64,000 nt of DNA from Streptomyces umbrinus (GCF_030817415.1 NZ_JAUSZI010000002.1:12228984-12292983); one strand, 5' to 3'. Shown: positions 43,732 through 53,233, counted from the stretch's first letter. Made by a program: numbers and translations. Notes: generated by a model not told the origin, from the letters alone.

Positions 43732-44438
43732 CAGTTACCGTCCGGAGCAGCGAGAACCAGGCGCAGGGTGCTGGCCGACACCCAGGCGGCGGCGGTCGGG
43801 CCGTCCTCGGCGGTGGTGGCGACGTCGACGACCACGGTGCCGGTACCGGGAGCGGCGCTGGAAGCCTTTACGACCCGCCCGTCGACGGTCTCCGGCCCGG
43901 TCTCGAACGAGGTATCGGTGTCCGCCTGGCCCTGCGCCGGGACATGGACCAACTGCACCTTCTGGCCCGGCACCAGCGCGGTGGCCGGCACCTGCTCCGG
44001 CTTGAGCCCGATCGGCACCAGCTGCTCACCGGCCTTCACCAGCGAGTCCTTCGTCACCTGAGACGGGGCGAGCAGGGAACCCGGCCTGAGCTCCACAGCG
44101 GCCCGCTTGCCCACCACCGAGTCCAGGTCATTGCCCCGCACCGCCTTGACGGCCGGGTCCAGCGCGATGGACGCCTTGCCCAGGTCGTCTTCGGTCACGA
44201 CCTGGCCGACGTGGACGTCACGGACGACCGTCACCACCTCGGTGCGGTTGCCGACCTGCAGCAGCAGGACGGCAACTCCGGCCCCTCCGGCGGCGATCAG
44301 CGCCAGCGACAGGGCGATGACACCTGGCCGGCGACGGCGGGCCGACACCCGCGGGGGAGTGACGGGCCCGGCGACATGTCCCTGCTGGGGGACGCCGTTC
44401 GCGCTGACTGTGTCTGCACGTTCTTGGGTCCTGCTCAA
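43731..44438 (-). CDS. SAF-domain RcpC/CpaB-like pilus assembly protein
   Basis: The 235-aa protein has one membrane helix (VIALSLALIAAGGAGVAVLL, about residues 39-60) and a SAF domain (VVRDVHVGQVVTEDDLGKAS), as in CpaB/RcpC, which bridges motor and envelope in Tad systems. A TTG start is proposed at 44438 because GGAAGGA precedes it. It is co-oriented with the downstream tad genes. Confidence 0.83.
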   Translation of the reverse strand: MSRTQERADTVSANGVPQQGHVAGPVTPPRVSARRRRPGVIALSLALIAAGGAGVAVLLLQVGNRTEVVTVVRDVHVGQVVTEDDLGKASIALDPAVKAVRGNDLDSVVGKRAAVELRPGSLLAPSQVTKDSLVKAGEQLVPIGLKPEQVPATALVPGQKVQLVHVPAQGQADTDTSFETGPETVDGRVVKASSAAPGTGTVVVDVATTAEDGPTAAAWVSASTLRLVLAAPDGN

Positions 44439-44459
44439 CGTTCTATCCTTCCGGCGGCG

Positions 44460-45365
44460 TCATCTGACGACCTGCAGCTCGCCGATCGCCACCTGCACGT
44501 CGGTTTCCCGGATCTCGGTGAGCTGGCCGGCCGCTCCGCCGCCCTCCCAGTCGATCGTCCATGTCGAGGTCGCGGTGACCGGGAACTTGCCGCTCCTGGC
44601 ACCGGCTGAGGTCTTGGAATACACGTGGCCGCAGGTCGGGGACTGGGCCATGCCCTCGGGTGCCTGGTAGGGCGTACCGGGGCCGTTGCACGTCACGCTG
44701 GCGCCGTCGCCCATCTTCCACACGACCTTCGACACCTTCGCGGTCGCGGTCACGGTGATCCCGCCCGCCGACGCCGACGCGGTGTTGGGCCCGTAGGTCG
44801 TGGCGCTTTGGTTGACCCACATCCACAGCGGGACACCGACCGTGTACTTCCCGGCCGCGCGCGGGCTGGCGATGTCCGGGCCGAGCAGTGTCATCGAGTC
44901 GACTGCCCGCTGCGCCAAGACGGCCGGGTCGACGGTCTCTTGCTCGGGAGGCTCGGCCAGCCACACCATCTCAGCGACCCAGAGGTCCTCTTCGCCGTCG
45001 GGGGCTACAGAGCAGGACTTCTCGTACACGGCTCCGTCACCGGGTTCGTGGCCTTCCCAGTCCAGGCTGCCGGCGGGCGGCTGAGGGTCTGCGAGTGTGT
45101 ATGTGCAGACCCTGTCGTAGGTGCCGTCAGCGTTCTCGAGGGAGCCGTCATCATTGCCGCTTGATGATCCGCCTCCGCTCGTGCCGCCGCTGCCGCCTTC
45201 TTGGCCACCGGCCTGCCCGGGCACATCGACCTCGACCTCGCAGTCGTACAGGCCGCACTCGATACCGCCGCCTGTGGGGTCATCCTCCGCGTAGCTGCTG
45301 ACGGGGGCGGCGAGCGCCGTAGCGAAGACAGCCGCAGCGGTGATGGCGATGCGGAGGGTCAGCAT
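44460..45365 (-). CDS. Secreted protein of the Tad locus
   Basis: The 301-aa protein has a signal peptide (MLTLRIAITAAAVFATALA... with cleavage probably after SYA at about residue 26). A Cys pair (ECGLYDCEVEV), a Gly/Ser linker and a larger Trp-rich domain follow. Six cysteines may form disulfides outside the cell. No enzyme motif was found. Its position between lipoprotein and pilus genes suggests a surface component. It overlaps the upstream lipoprotein gene by 7 bases. Confidence 0.78.
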   Translation of the reverse strand: MLTLRIAITAAAVFATALAAPVSSYAEDDPTGGGIECGLYDCEVEVDVPGQAGGQEGGSGGTSGGGSSSGNDDGSLENADGTYDRVCTYTLADPQPPAGSLDWEGHEPGDGAVYEKSCSVAPDGEEDLWVAEMVWLAEPPEQETVDPAVLAQRAVDSMTLLGPDIASPRAAGKYTVGVPLWMWVNQSATTYGPNTASASAGGITVTATAKVSKVVWKMGDGASVTCNGPGTPYQAPEGMAQSPTCGHVYSKTSAGARSGKFPVTATSTWTIDWEGGGAAGQLTEIRETDVQVAIGELQVVR

Positions 45366-45955
45366 GACTTCCCCTGGGGGTCGTCGCGGGTGACGCGCCA
45401 GCCTTCCGCATACTTCTCAACGGTGCTGACGATCTGGTACTTCGTCAGCCGGTTCTCCGGGAGGGACACCGGCTTCTTGGCCTCGGCATCGACCCTTCGC
45501 CACTTGGAGATGTCCAGGCAGCTCGAGACGGTCGCGTTGGGGATCCGTCCCGAGGCATCGACCTTGGTGACCGTCTGGTCGGTGAGGGCGACCCTGCCGG
45601 TGTAGATGCGGCCGCGGTTATGAGCGCGCTTGGCGTCTGCCTCGGCATTCTTCAAGGCGGCGGACGCGGCATACTGATCAAGACGTGCGCTCTTGCCCGT
45701 TCGGTCGGCGTAGAGCTTTTCCATCTCCTGCCAGTAGGCCGCGTAGGTGGCGATCGCTTCCTTCTTCGCGGTCTCCTCCGGATCAGCGCTGGCAGAAGCC
45801 GTCGGCGAATGCGCGACAGTCGGTGACTCGTCGCTCGCCTCGTCGTTCCCGTCGGACGAGCTGCACGCGGTCAGGGTGAACGCGGCGCACAGCGCGAGAG
45901 ACGCGGCGGCAGTCTTTCGGAAATGAACAGCGGAGCGGTGTGCGCGGCGTTTCAC
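45359..45955 (-). CDS. Lipoprotein of the Tad locus
   Basis: The 198-aa protein has a basic head, a hydrophobic stretch and the lipobox FTLTAC, followed by an acidic Ser/Asp/Glu linker and a folded domain rich in Lys/Tyr. The GTG at 45955 follows GGGGAGG; a start 45 bases upstream is possible. It resembles the small Streptomyces lipoproteins with a steroid-isomerase-like fold (AIATYAAYWQEMEKLYAD). Function is unknown. Confidence 0.78.
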   Translation of the reverse strand: MKRRAHRSAVHFRKTAAASLALCAAFTLTACSSSDGNDEASDESPTVAHSPTASASADPEETAKKEAIATYAAYWQEMEKLYADRTGKSARLDQYAASAALKNAEADAKRAHNRGRIYTGRVALTDQTVTKVDASGRIPNATVSSCLDISKWRRVDAEAKKPVSLPENRLTKYQIVSTVEKYAEGWRVTRDDPQGKSC

Positions 45956-46134
45956 GAAGCCTCCCCGTGGGGCGCTGTATGACATGGCCACTGCCGCCAC
46001 CGGTGCACGGCAGCCCGGATCCGCGGCACGGTCAAGCCGCGGTGGTGCGTTTGCGTAGCGAGAAGATTACGCATATGCCAGCCAACTTCCCAGTGCGCTA
46101 GGCGAGTTGATCTCAGTAGTTTGGATGCCTCCGC

Positions 46135-46524
46135 TCACCTGCCGAGCAAGGCCTTCAGCGGGTCGATCGGCGGCTTGGTTGCGGCGGGATGGAAGGACAT
46201 TTCCCACGCGGGATGGCCGGCCCAGATACTGTGAGCGACGCTGCGCAACGCCCAGCCAAGGGTGTTGACCTGGTTAAGGCGCAGGTCGTCGGTGTCCTCG
46301 GTGGCGAGGTCGCGTAGGGCGAGCCATTCGGCGAAGACGTCCTGTACGCCGGCCAGGGCCTTGAGTTCGGCGAGGCAGCAGCCGAGTGCCTCGGCCTCGG
46401 CCAGCCGCTTGGTGAGGAACCGTGCGAAGCGCTGGTCGCGGTTGCGGGCCCACTCGTCTGGGGTCGCGAACGTTTGCCTCAGCGATTGCGGGATGCGCGG
46501 TGAGGATGTCTGGGCGGGTCTCAT
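46135..46524 (-). CDS. Small hypothetical protein
   Basis: The 129-aa helical protein has LAEAEALGCCLAELKALAGV and DDLRLNQVNTLGWALRSVAH. No signal peptide or membrane segment was seen. It overlaps the upstream lipoprotein gene by four bases (ATGA), so the two are probably co-translated. No family was recognised. Confidence 0.68.
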   Translation of the reverse strand: MRPAQTSSPRIPQSLRQTFATPDEWARNRDQRFARFLTKRLAEAEALGCCLAELKALAGVQDVFAEWLALRDLATEDTDDLRLNQVNTLGWALRSVAHSIWAGHPAWEMSFHPAATKPPIDPLKALLGR

Positions 46525-47543
46525 CGGGAGTTCACCATCGTGTACCTGTGGGTGAGCACCTGGGGCTTGCCCGTCGGCGTCAGCGCCGCGAGGGCCTGGC
46601 CCTGGTACTCGTCCGTGATCAGGGGCCGCTGCTCGGCGTTGTAGACCGCCTCGGCCGGGCCGGGGATGATCCTTCCGCCGTTCATGAACCGCTTGTGGAG
46701 GTATTCGATGGTGTACGCGCTCGGGAACAGCGCGAGGACGCCGCCATCGGCCAGGCGCAGCGCGTACACCTCCCGGTGCGCCGGCTTTCCGTCGAAGTGC
46801 TTGACCGTGGCGAAGCTGGCCTCCTTGGCCTTGGTGCGGTCCGTGTAGCGCGTGGTGAACTCCTTGGTGGCCTTGGTGGGGGCCAGCTGCTGGCCCGCCT
46901 TCTTGCCGCCGGTCTCCGCGAGGTCCTCGAAGGCGTCGGCGAGCTGGTTCGGGGCGAGCGTTCCCACGCGCTTGGACGGGTCGACGGCCGTGGCGAGTCC
47001 GCGGTCGACAGCGATCTCGGGTATCGCGGTCTTCTTGTCCGCGTACATGGCGGCGACCATCTTGAAGCGGCCGCCGACCTTGTCGAAGATCATGAGGCCT
47101 TGTGACTTGGTTTCGCTGACCGTCGCGGTGACCGCGAACCAGCTCTGATCAGCGTGCGGGATGTAGTACTTCCGGGCCGTGTAGAACAGGGGCGTCCCGT
47201 ACCCCTTCTGCTCGGCCTTCGACCAGGTCTTGCTCTGCTTGTAGTCCGCCTGGGACTGCTCGTGCACCTGGCCCGCTTCTACCGTGCCCAGGAGCTCTTC
47301 GCCCTCCGCGCCCCGGATCCTGTTGGCCTCGTTATTGGCCTTCTCGAACGCGTCTACGGTGGCGCGCGCGGCGTCGACGGTGACTACGCCCTTCGGGGCG
47401 GGGCGCGCGGCGGCATGGTCGTTTCCGGGCTCGTCGGTGTCGACACTGCACCCGCTGAGTGCGGCGGCCGCCAGCACGCTGAGCGAGAGCAGCGTCGTAG
47501 GGCGCCTGCGCGGGGGGTGGGCGGGGCGGGAGGGGGAGGTCAT
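46521..47543 (-). CDS. Large lipoprotein
   Basis: The 340-aa protein has a twin-arginine-like basic head (PPRRRPTTLLSLSVLAAAAL) and lipobox LSGC, then two alpha-beta domains (TVDAFEKANNEANRIRG near the mature N-terminus; TVKHFDGKPAHREVYALRLA later). Surface exposure and proximity to the Tad genes suggest a pilus or conjugation-related envelope protein. No enzymatic motif was recognised. Confidence 0.78.
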   Translation of the reverse strand: MTSPSRPAHPPRRRPTTLLSLSVLAAAALSGCSVDTDEPGNDHAAARPAPKGVVTVDAARATVDAFEKANNEANRIRGAEGEELLGTVEAGQVHEQSQADYKQSKTWSKAEQKGYGTPLFYTARKYYIPHADQSWFAVTATVSETKSQGLMIFDKVGGRFKMVAAMYADKKTAIPEIAVDRGLATAVDPSKRVGTLAPNQLADAFEDLAETGGKKAGQQLAPTKATKEFTTRYTDRTKAKEASFATVKHFDGKPAHREVYALRLADGGVLALFPSAYTIEYLHKRFMNGGRIIPGPAEAVYNAEQRPLITDEYQGQALAALTPTGKPQVLTHRYTMVNSR

Positions 47544-47600
47544 CAGGGGTGTTCTCTCTCGTGGATGGGCGAGTGGCGTCGAGCGGGTGACAGCCTGGGG

Positions 47601-48854
47601 TCATCGCGTGCTGACCGGGCTGGAGGCGGGTTTCGCGATGCGTGCGGTGACGTGTTCGGTGATGCGGCTGAGCCGCGATGTGCATTCCGCCGCGTCGGCT
47701 CCTGTAACGACCCAGTGCGCAAGGCGGTCCTCGCGGCCGCTGCGCGGCGGGCCGAGCACTGCGTTGCCGGTCCGTTGTGTCCAGGTGAACCGGTCCAGCC
47801 ACGGCAGTGTGAAGAGGTCAGGGGCTTTGAGCCGGACCAGACGGCCCGAGGTGCCCGGGTAGAGGTAGCGGATCGCCGCGGCCGCTTCCCGTGTGGGGGA
47901 CAGATCGGGGGTGTCGCCGACGGCCAGGGCGGCTGCCGCGCGGGCCAGGTCGATGCCCCGGGCGCGGGCCGCCAGCAGCGGAATGAGGTCATCGGCCAGA
48001 CAGGCGCTGACCTGTAGGACGAGCGGACCCCGCGCGGTCAGCCGCACATCGGCGTGCACGACGCCGACGGTGAGCCCGAGCGTGGTCGTTGCCTGGGCGA
48101 CGAGGCGGGTGAGCGTGTCGTCTTGGAGCAGCTCGTCGTGTGCATCGATGCTGTAGCCGACCGCGGCCTGGGAGCGGTCCGGGTAGAGGGTCTTGCGGGT
48201 GACGGCGACCGTGCGCACCTCGTCGGGGGAGAGGACCACGGCCTCGACACCGACTTCCGGGCCGTCCAGCCCGACTTCCTCTATGTTCAGGGTCGCGGCG
48301 AACGGCTCAGCGGTGCTGGCTCGGCGCAGGGTCCGGTACGCGCTGCGCACCTCGCTAGCGCAGTCCGCGCGCAGTGGATCGGTGCCCACTGCGGGTGCCG
48401 TGAGGGAGACCGGGAAACCGAGCGTGCGCGCGGCGTCGAGCGCAGCGCGCACGTCATCGACCGCGTGTACCTGCACGGAGGGGACGTCAGCTTCCCGCAG
48501 TACGTGCCGAGCTCTGGCCGGGGCTTGGCATGTGGCGACGGTTGCAGGCGAGTTGCCGGGCAGGCCCAGGTGCTGGGCCAGGTGGGCGGCGAGCCTGGCA
48601 TGGCGGGGCTCGTAGGTGACGAGCCCGCCGACGGAGTGGTCGACGAGGAACTTCCCGACCGCTGCGGTGACTTCGCCAGGGTCGGACAAACCAACGGTGA
48701 CCTCTCCTGCCAGATATGGGCGCGCCCAGGGCGGCACGGCACGGTCGACCAGGACCACGGGATGCGCGGCGGCGATCTGCAGGAGACTGTGTGCGTGGTA
48801 CTCGCGGATGCCGGCACCCACTAACAGAAGTGGGCGGCGTGGTGAGGTGTGCAC
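47601..48854 (-). CDS. ATP-grasp ligase
   Basis: The 417-aa protein has an N-terminal Rossmann-like domain (LLLVGAGIREYHAHSLLQIA), a central ATP-grasp fold (AALDAARTLGFPVSLTAPAV, then VGVEAVVLSPDEVRTVAVTR and VVHADVRLTARGPLVLQVSA) and a C-terminal extension. Related proteins are carboxylate-amine ligases forming amide or peptide bonds. The GTG start follows GGAGGG. It begins 17 bases after a small Cys-containing ORF, a layout that recalls enzyme-substrate pairs, but no known ATP-grasp peptide class was matched. Confidence 0.78.
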   Translation of the reverse strand: MHTSPRRPLLLVGAGIREYHAHSLLQIAAAHPVVLVDRAVPPWARPYLAGEVTVGLSDPGEVTAAVGKFLVDHSVGGLVTYEPRHARLAAHLAQHLGLPGNSPATVATCQAPARARHVLREADVPSVQVHAVDDVRAALDAARTLGFPVSLTAPAVGTDPLRADCASEVRSAYRTLRRASTAEPFAATLNIEEVGLDGPEVGVEAVVLSPDEVRTVAVTRKTLYPDRSQAAVGYSIDAHDELLQDDTLTRLVAQATTTLGLTVGVVHADVRLTARGPLVLQVSACLADDLIPLLAARARGIDLARAAAALAVGDTPDLSPTREAAAAIRYLYPGTSGRLVRLKAPDLFTLPWLDRFTWTQRTGNAVLGPPRSGREDRLAHWVVTGADAAECTSRLSRITEHVTARIAKPASSPVSTR

Positions 48855-48871
48855 GGCGGGCCCTCCGGAGG

Positions 48872-49168
48872 TCAGGGATCAGCTGTGACGGGGCTGAGGC
48901 CAGCGGCCACTGAGCGCGGCGGACGCGCAGGGACCCTGGGGGCGCTGACCTGGACTGTTGGCTGGGCACCCTGGTTGGTGCGCAGGCGACAGCCGCAGGC
49001 GCATGGTGGCCGCGACAATGGCGCGGCGCTGGCTGTGGTGGACCAGTGATCCCACTCGGGGCCGACAGTGTGTGGCGCCCGGACATGGGCGCGCAGGAGC
49101 CGGACCCTGCCGAAGCGCTGGTAGTTGATTTCGTCGGCAGGCACACCGAACCGGTCACGCCTTTCCAT
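48872..49168 (-). CDS. 98-aa unknown protein upstream of the ATP-grasp gene
   Basis: The ATG follows GGGAGGACGC, a strong ribosome binding site. The protein is basic, with an ordered head (MERRDRFGVPADEINYQRFG) and a CACGC motif near residue 60, then a Pro/Ala/Arg-rich tail. No family was recognised. Position, size and the cysteine cluster make it a possible substrate or partner of the ATP-grasp protein; the sequence does not prove it. Confidence 0.55.
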   Translation of the reverse strand: MERRDRFGVPADEINYQRFGRVRLLRAHVRAPHTVGPEWDHWSTTASAAPLSRPPCACGCRLRTNQGAQPTVQVSAPRVPARPPRSVAAGLSPVTADP

Positions 49169-49410
49169 GCGTCCTCCCGATCCTGTCCCACAGGCGGCGA
49201 CCGCACCCGACTTACTCGCAGTGCGGCGCGACGGCACGTATACGAACGGAGCCCCCGTTGGCGGCCGACCGCGATCTCGCGGCTTGCCGTCACCCGCAAC
49301 TGTGTGTCGGCTGAGGCGGGTTAGACATACTCAAAGGGTTGTGAACGAAGATTGCAAGGTACAGAGTTTGCAATAACAGCAGGTTGTAGAAAGTGCCGGA
49401 AGGGGGTTCT

Positions 49411-50256
49411 GTGGCTCGCGAGAGGTCTGGCAGGACCGTCGCGCACCTCGTTCTGGCCACCCGGCTCAAAACGTTGCGTGAGGCGGCAGGAATGTCCCGA
49501 GGCGAGGCCGCCAATGCACTCGGGGCCCACACCGCAACTGTCCGCCGCATCGAGCAGGCTGAGACATCCCTGGATGAGGGTCAGGTCCATGCCCTGCTCA
49601 CGGCGTACGGCGCGGGCGCTGCCGAAATCGGATCGTTCCTCGGAGAGCTAGCGGCCGCCAACCTCCCGGGGTGGTGGCATCCGTGGCGGTCCGTCATGGA
49701 CCCATGGCAGCTGGACCTCATGAGCGTGGAATCCGCAGCCCGGATCATCCGCGTGTGGGAGCCGGCACTTGTTCCTGCCCTGCTGCGTACACCGTCCTAT
49801 GCTCGCGCCGTCGACAACGTCCGCAGACCCGACTTGTCCCCTGCGGACAAGGACCGGCGCAGTGAGCTGCTCATGGAGCGCCAGAAGCGGTTGCGTCACC
49901 AGAACACGAGCATCTGGGCCATCATGTCCGCCGCGGCGCTGCATACGTCCGTAGGCGACGAGGACGTGATGGCCGAGCAGCGGCAGGCACTGAGGGCAGC
50001 CGTCGCACGCCCCGATGTGACCTTGCAGATTCACCCTCTGGATGGTCGGTGCCACCCCATGACCGGCATGCCGACCGTGTCCCTGTACCGGGTCGACGTG
50101 CCGGAGATCCCCGACCACGTGGTCCGTGAAGGAGATCTGCACGGAAGCGCCGACGTCTTGAACAGCCTGCACGCGGTGTCGGCGTATCACTTGTTGATGG
50201 ACCACACCTGCGTCATCGCGCCCCATCCCAACGAATCGAAGGACGTACTGACATGA
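49411..50256 (+). CDS. XRE-family regulator with DUF5753
   Basis: The 281-aa protein has an N-terminal helix-turn-helix (LKTLREAAGMSRGEAANALG, VRRIEQAET) and a C-terminal DUF5753 domain (PALVPALLRTPSYARAV, ILQIHPLDG-type core, GDLHGSADVLN). Such regulators are abundant in Streptomyces and are usually followed by a DUF397 gene. Here a DUF574 methyltransferase takes that place, with an ATGA overlap. The GTG at 49411 has the best upstream GGAAGGGGG; 49393 is the alternative. Confidence 0.85.
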   Translation: MARERSGRTVAHLVLATRLKTLREAAGMSRGEAANALGAHTATVRRIEQAETSLDEGQVHALLTAYGAGAAEIGSFLGELAAANLPGWWHPWRSVMDPWQLDLMSVESAARIIRVWEPALVPALLRTPSYARAVDNVRRPDLSPADKDRRSELLMERQKRLRHQNTSIWAIMSAAALHTSVGDEDVMAEQRQALRAAVARPDVTLQIHPLDGRCHPMTGMPTVSLYRVDVPEIPDHVVREGDLHGSADVLNSLHAVSAYHLLMDHTCVIAPHPNESKDVLT

Positions 50257-51047
50257 CCGAACCGACCCGCCCGCATCAGCCGATCGACACGTCCGTCGCG
50301 CACAGTGCGCGCGTCTGGAACTACTGGCTGGGCGGAAAAGACCACTACCCGGCCGACCAAGCCGCCGGCGACGCCTACAGCAGCAAGTACCCCAGCATCG
50401 TTCCGTTCGCCAAGGAATCGCGGGACTTCCTGCGGCGTACCACCGCCTTCCTTGCCAAAGCAGGGGTCCGGCAGTTCATCGACCTGGGTGCCGGGCTGCC
50501 GACCAGCAACAACACCCATGAAGTCGCACAGCGGGTCTCACCGGACTGCCGCGTGGTCTACATAGATCACGACCCGATCGTGCTGCTGCACGTCCATGCG
50601 CTGCTCACCAGCAGCCCTGAGGGGGCCACCAACTATGTGCAGGCGGACATGCGGGACACGGACGTCGTATTAGCCGGCGCGGCCAAGACGCTGGACATGA
50701 CCAAGCCGATCGCTCTGGTCATCAACGACGTGCTGGGACATATCGAGAACTGGTCCGAAGCCCGGGGTCTGGTGCGTCGGCTGGTCGAGCAGCTTCCGTC
50801 GGGCAGCTACCTGTCCTTGAGCCACTCCACAGCCGCAGACAAGGAACACCAAGCGGTCCAGGACGAGTACAACAGCTCCGGTGCGATTCCCTACATCTTC
50901 CGTGAGCCGTCGGTGGCCGTCGAGCTCTTCGAGGGCACCGAACTGGTCGAACCGGGGTTTACGAGCTGGCCGCGCTGGCGTCCTGACGCGAACACCGGTG
51001 GTCTCACCGACCGTGCGGGCTGGGGAGGGGTGGCGCGGATCCTATGA
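50253..51047 (+). CDS. S-adenosyl methyltransferase of the DUF574 family
   Basis: The 264-aa protein has the family opening DTSVAHSARVWNYWLGGKDH, the SAM-binding strand FIDLGAGLPTSNNTHEVAQ and VVYIDHDPIVLLHVHALL. PF04672-type methyltransferases are very common in actinomycetes and their substrates are unknown. The gene lies between an XRE regulator and a PucR-type regulator, overlapping both by four bases, which points to co-regulation. Confidence 0.88.
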   Translation: MTEPTRPHQPIDTSVAHSARVWNYWLGGKDHYPADQAAGDAYSSKYPSIVPFAKESRDFLRRTTAFLAKAGVRQFIDLGAGLPTSNNTHEVAQRVSPDCRVVYIDHDPIVLLHVHALLTSSPEGATNYVQADMRDTDVVLAGAAKTLDMTKPIALVINDVLGHIENWSEARGLVRRLVEQLPSGSYLSLSHSTAADKEHQAVQDEYNSSGAIPYIFREPSVAVELFEGTELVEPGFTSWPRWRPDANTGGLTDRAGWGGVARIL

Positions 51048-52486
51048 CGACGGGCAGTGCGGGGCCCGTGTCTGGCCTTCCCGTGAAGGTGACCCGGTAC
51101 CAGGTGGTGCGACGACTCACCCGTGCAGCGGCCCACTCGGACGCCCAGCTGATTGCCGAGGCCGCGGGCCTGGCTGAGGGCTGGGCGGTTCTGGCGGACC
51201 TCATGGGCGGCGTTGTGTGCAGTACCCCAGACTCCGCCGGACCTGAGGGGGTGCGTGTCGCAGCGCACCCCCAGCTCTACCCGCAACTGACGATCCGCAA
51301 GATGGCGGGTGCTGTCCTCGTGGTCCGTCCAGGCACGGCATTGCCTTCATCCCGCATCGACCTGATCACGCGGACCTGCGTCGATCTGCTCAGAATGCGG
51401 GCGCGGGCCCGTCGGGAGGAGGACACTCACCACGCTGAGCAGAGACTGCACACCGCCGTCCTGCATCTCCTGCTGAGCGGCCAGCCCCATCTGGCAACTG
51501 ACGTGCTGGGCACCGCCGCCACACACGCCACGGTGTTCCGGCTGTCCGGTAAGTTGGTACATGCCGCCTATCAGACTCATTGGCGAGCAGCGCAGCCCAG
51601 CGTGTCTCCCCAAGTCCCCCGCATGCTGGTGTGCATGGAGGGAAGCGAGTTGGTGGTCGTCGCGCTCCACGGCCTCGACCAGGGCCGCCACGTGGCGCGC
51701 CCCGTCGTCGCGCGCATCGCGGCCCGGCATCAACTGGCCGGCGGCGTCTCAGACCCGTTGCCGCTGGACATGGTCGCTACGGCGTGGGCCGAGGCAGGGA
51801 ACGCTCGGCACAGCGCAACGTCTGGCTGCCTGGCGTCCGCGACCTTCCTGGGGTCGCACGGGCTGCTCGGCGTCGTGCCCGCCGGCCGGCTCGCCCGTTG
51901 GTCCGCCGCCGTCCTCAAGCCCCTCAACCGCGAGCAGCACCGGACGCTGGAGGCATACCTGCGGTCGGGGTCCGCTCAAGCCGCCGCGGCAGTGCTCGAC
52001 GTGTCCGAAGGTACGGTTCGTGCACGCCTGCGCTGGATCGGCACCCTCTTGGCCGCCGAACTGGACACCCCCACCGTGCAGGCGCAACTCCTGCTGGCTT
52101 TGCGAGCCCCGGCTCCTTCCCAACGAGTCAGCACATCCGCACGTCTTGGTCCCGACCGCCCGCTGCCCACCGATCTGCTCGACCCCGACGACGCCTATCG
52201 CTGGGCCTCTGCCCTCCTCAGACCTCTGGACAAGCCGCTGCGTATCGCCCTTCGATGTTGGCTCCAACACCGTGGCCGCACGGCACCCGCTGCCTCCGAG
52301 CTAGGCCTGAGCCGGAGTACGCTTACTGACTGGCTGAGTAAGTGCGGCAGGGCACTGTCCCTCGACCTGTCGTCCGCGACAGTGCGGGCGGAACTCCATC
52401 TGGCCGCCGAGACGATCGCGACCCCCGAGGACACCCCGGCTCGGTTGCCGCGGCGAGGAGGCAGAACATATCGGGGACAACCTTGA
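51044..52486 (+). CDS. PucR-like double helix-turn-helix regulator
   Basis: The 480-aa protein has an N-terminal sensor-like region and two PucR-type C-terminal helix-turn-helix units (about residues 311-336, AAAVLDVSEGTVRARLRWIG; about 410-436, SELGLSRSTLTDWLSKCGRA). Many PucR family proteins sense purine- or amine-related signals, but this N-terminus is not diagnostic. It is the last gene of the three-gene operon. Confidence 0.8.
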   Translation: MTTGSAGPVSGLPVKVTRYQVVRRLTRAAAHSDAQLIAEAAGLAEGWAVLADLMGGVVCSTPDSAGPEGVRVAAHPQLYPQLTIRKMAGAVLVVRPGTALPSSRIDLITRTCVDLLRMRARARREEDTHHAEQRLHTAVLHLLLSGQPHLATDVLGTAATHATVFRLSGKLVHAAYQTHWRAAQPSVSPQVPRMLVCMEGSELVVVALHGLDQGRHVARPVVARIAARHQLAGGVSDPLPLDMVATAWAEAGNARHSATSGCLASATFLGSHGLLGVVPAGRLARWSAAVLKPLNREQHRTLEAYLRSGSAQAAAAVLDVSEGTVRARLRWIGTLLAAELDTPTVQAQLLLALRAPAPSQRVSTSARLGPDRPLPTDLLDPDDAYRWASALLRPLDKPLRIALRCWLQHRGRTAPAASELGLSRSTLTDWLSKCGRALSLDLSSATVRAELHLAAETIATPEDTPARLPRRGGRTYRGQP

Positions 52487-52724
52487 AGGAGCGTTCTTTC
52501 CGCAGCCAACTGCAGCACGGACTTCAGCCGGACCTGTGGATCCTGCGGAGCGGATGTCCATTCTCCTCACCGCCCTCGGCGTGGGCATCGAGGGCGGTCT
52601 CCTACTCCACGTGGGGCGTGGGCACTGGCCTTTCTCGACTGCCGACTGTCTGGACCCGCCGCAGCCGCCGACCGGCACATTCGCACCAGAGATTCCGAGT
52701 GAGGGGCCATGGCAGTGACGCCGA

Positions 52725-53009
52725 TCAGTCGCCGACGAACCAGAGGTACCGATGGGACTCTTCCTCCGCGGTCCGGCACATGGCGCGCACCCGATCGACC
52801 CAGGGGCCCCGCTCCGCGGGCAGTCGATCCAGCTCCTCCAGCAGCATGGGTCTCTGCCAGCTGTTGAAGATCGTGTCCGCGTATGGGCACAGCCCGGCGA
52901 TCATGGGGAGGTCTGCTCGGTCGATTTCTACGAGCGACTCGTCCCAGGACACACCGGCGGAATGCGCCAGGATGTTCCCGATCTCATCGCGGACCTGCAG
53001 GTCGATCAC
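52725..53009 (-). CDS. Small hypothetical protein
   Basis: The 94-aa protein starts GTG, with an acidic helical sequence (MIDLQVRDEIGNILAHSAGV, LLEELDRLPAERGPWVDRVR). No family was recognised. Its composition is protein-like, unlike the opposite strand. The gaps on both sides (52487-52724 and 53010-53264) show no other gene. Confidence 0.55.
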   Translation of the reverse strand: MIDLQVRDEIGNILAHSAGVSWDESLVEIDRADLPMIAGLCPYADTIFNSWQRPMLLEELDRLPAERGPWVDRVRAMCRTAEEESHRYLWFVGD

Positions 53010-53233
53010 CGATGCACGTTACCGCGCAATCATCCAACGGCCTCACTGGTGTCCCAATCGTCGCGCGTCACACAAGGTCAGCGCCGGACCCCGTTCATCC
53101 GTACGCGGCTGGGGCGCTCAGCTCGTGCTCCGACAACCTTGTGCCACGGCCAGCTCAGGCCGGATAGATCGAGCCTGCAGACCGCTGGTTGGGGCGGGCG
53201 GCGGTCGAGGCTGGAGCCCGGTAACGGTTGGAC

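Noticed and set aside
46021..46042. CCGCGGC/GCCGCGG short hairpin as a terminator
   Set aside because: The stem is only seven bases and such pairs are frequent in DNA of this composition; no other evidence supports it.
48872..49168. Second lanthipeptide precursor
   Set aside because: It lacks an FxLD-like leader and a Ser/Thr/Cys core at the C-terminus, and its neighbour is an ATP-grasp gene rather than LanB or LanC.
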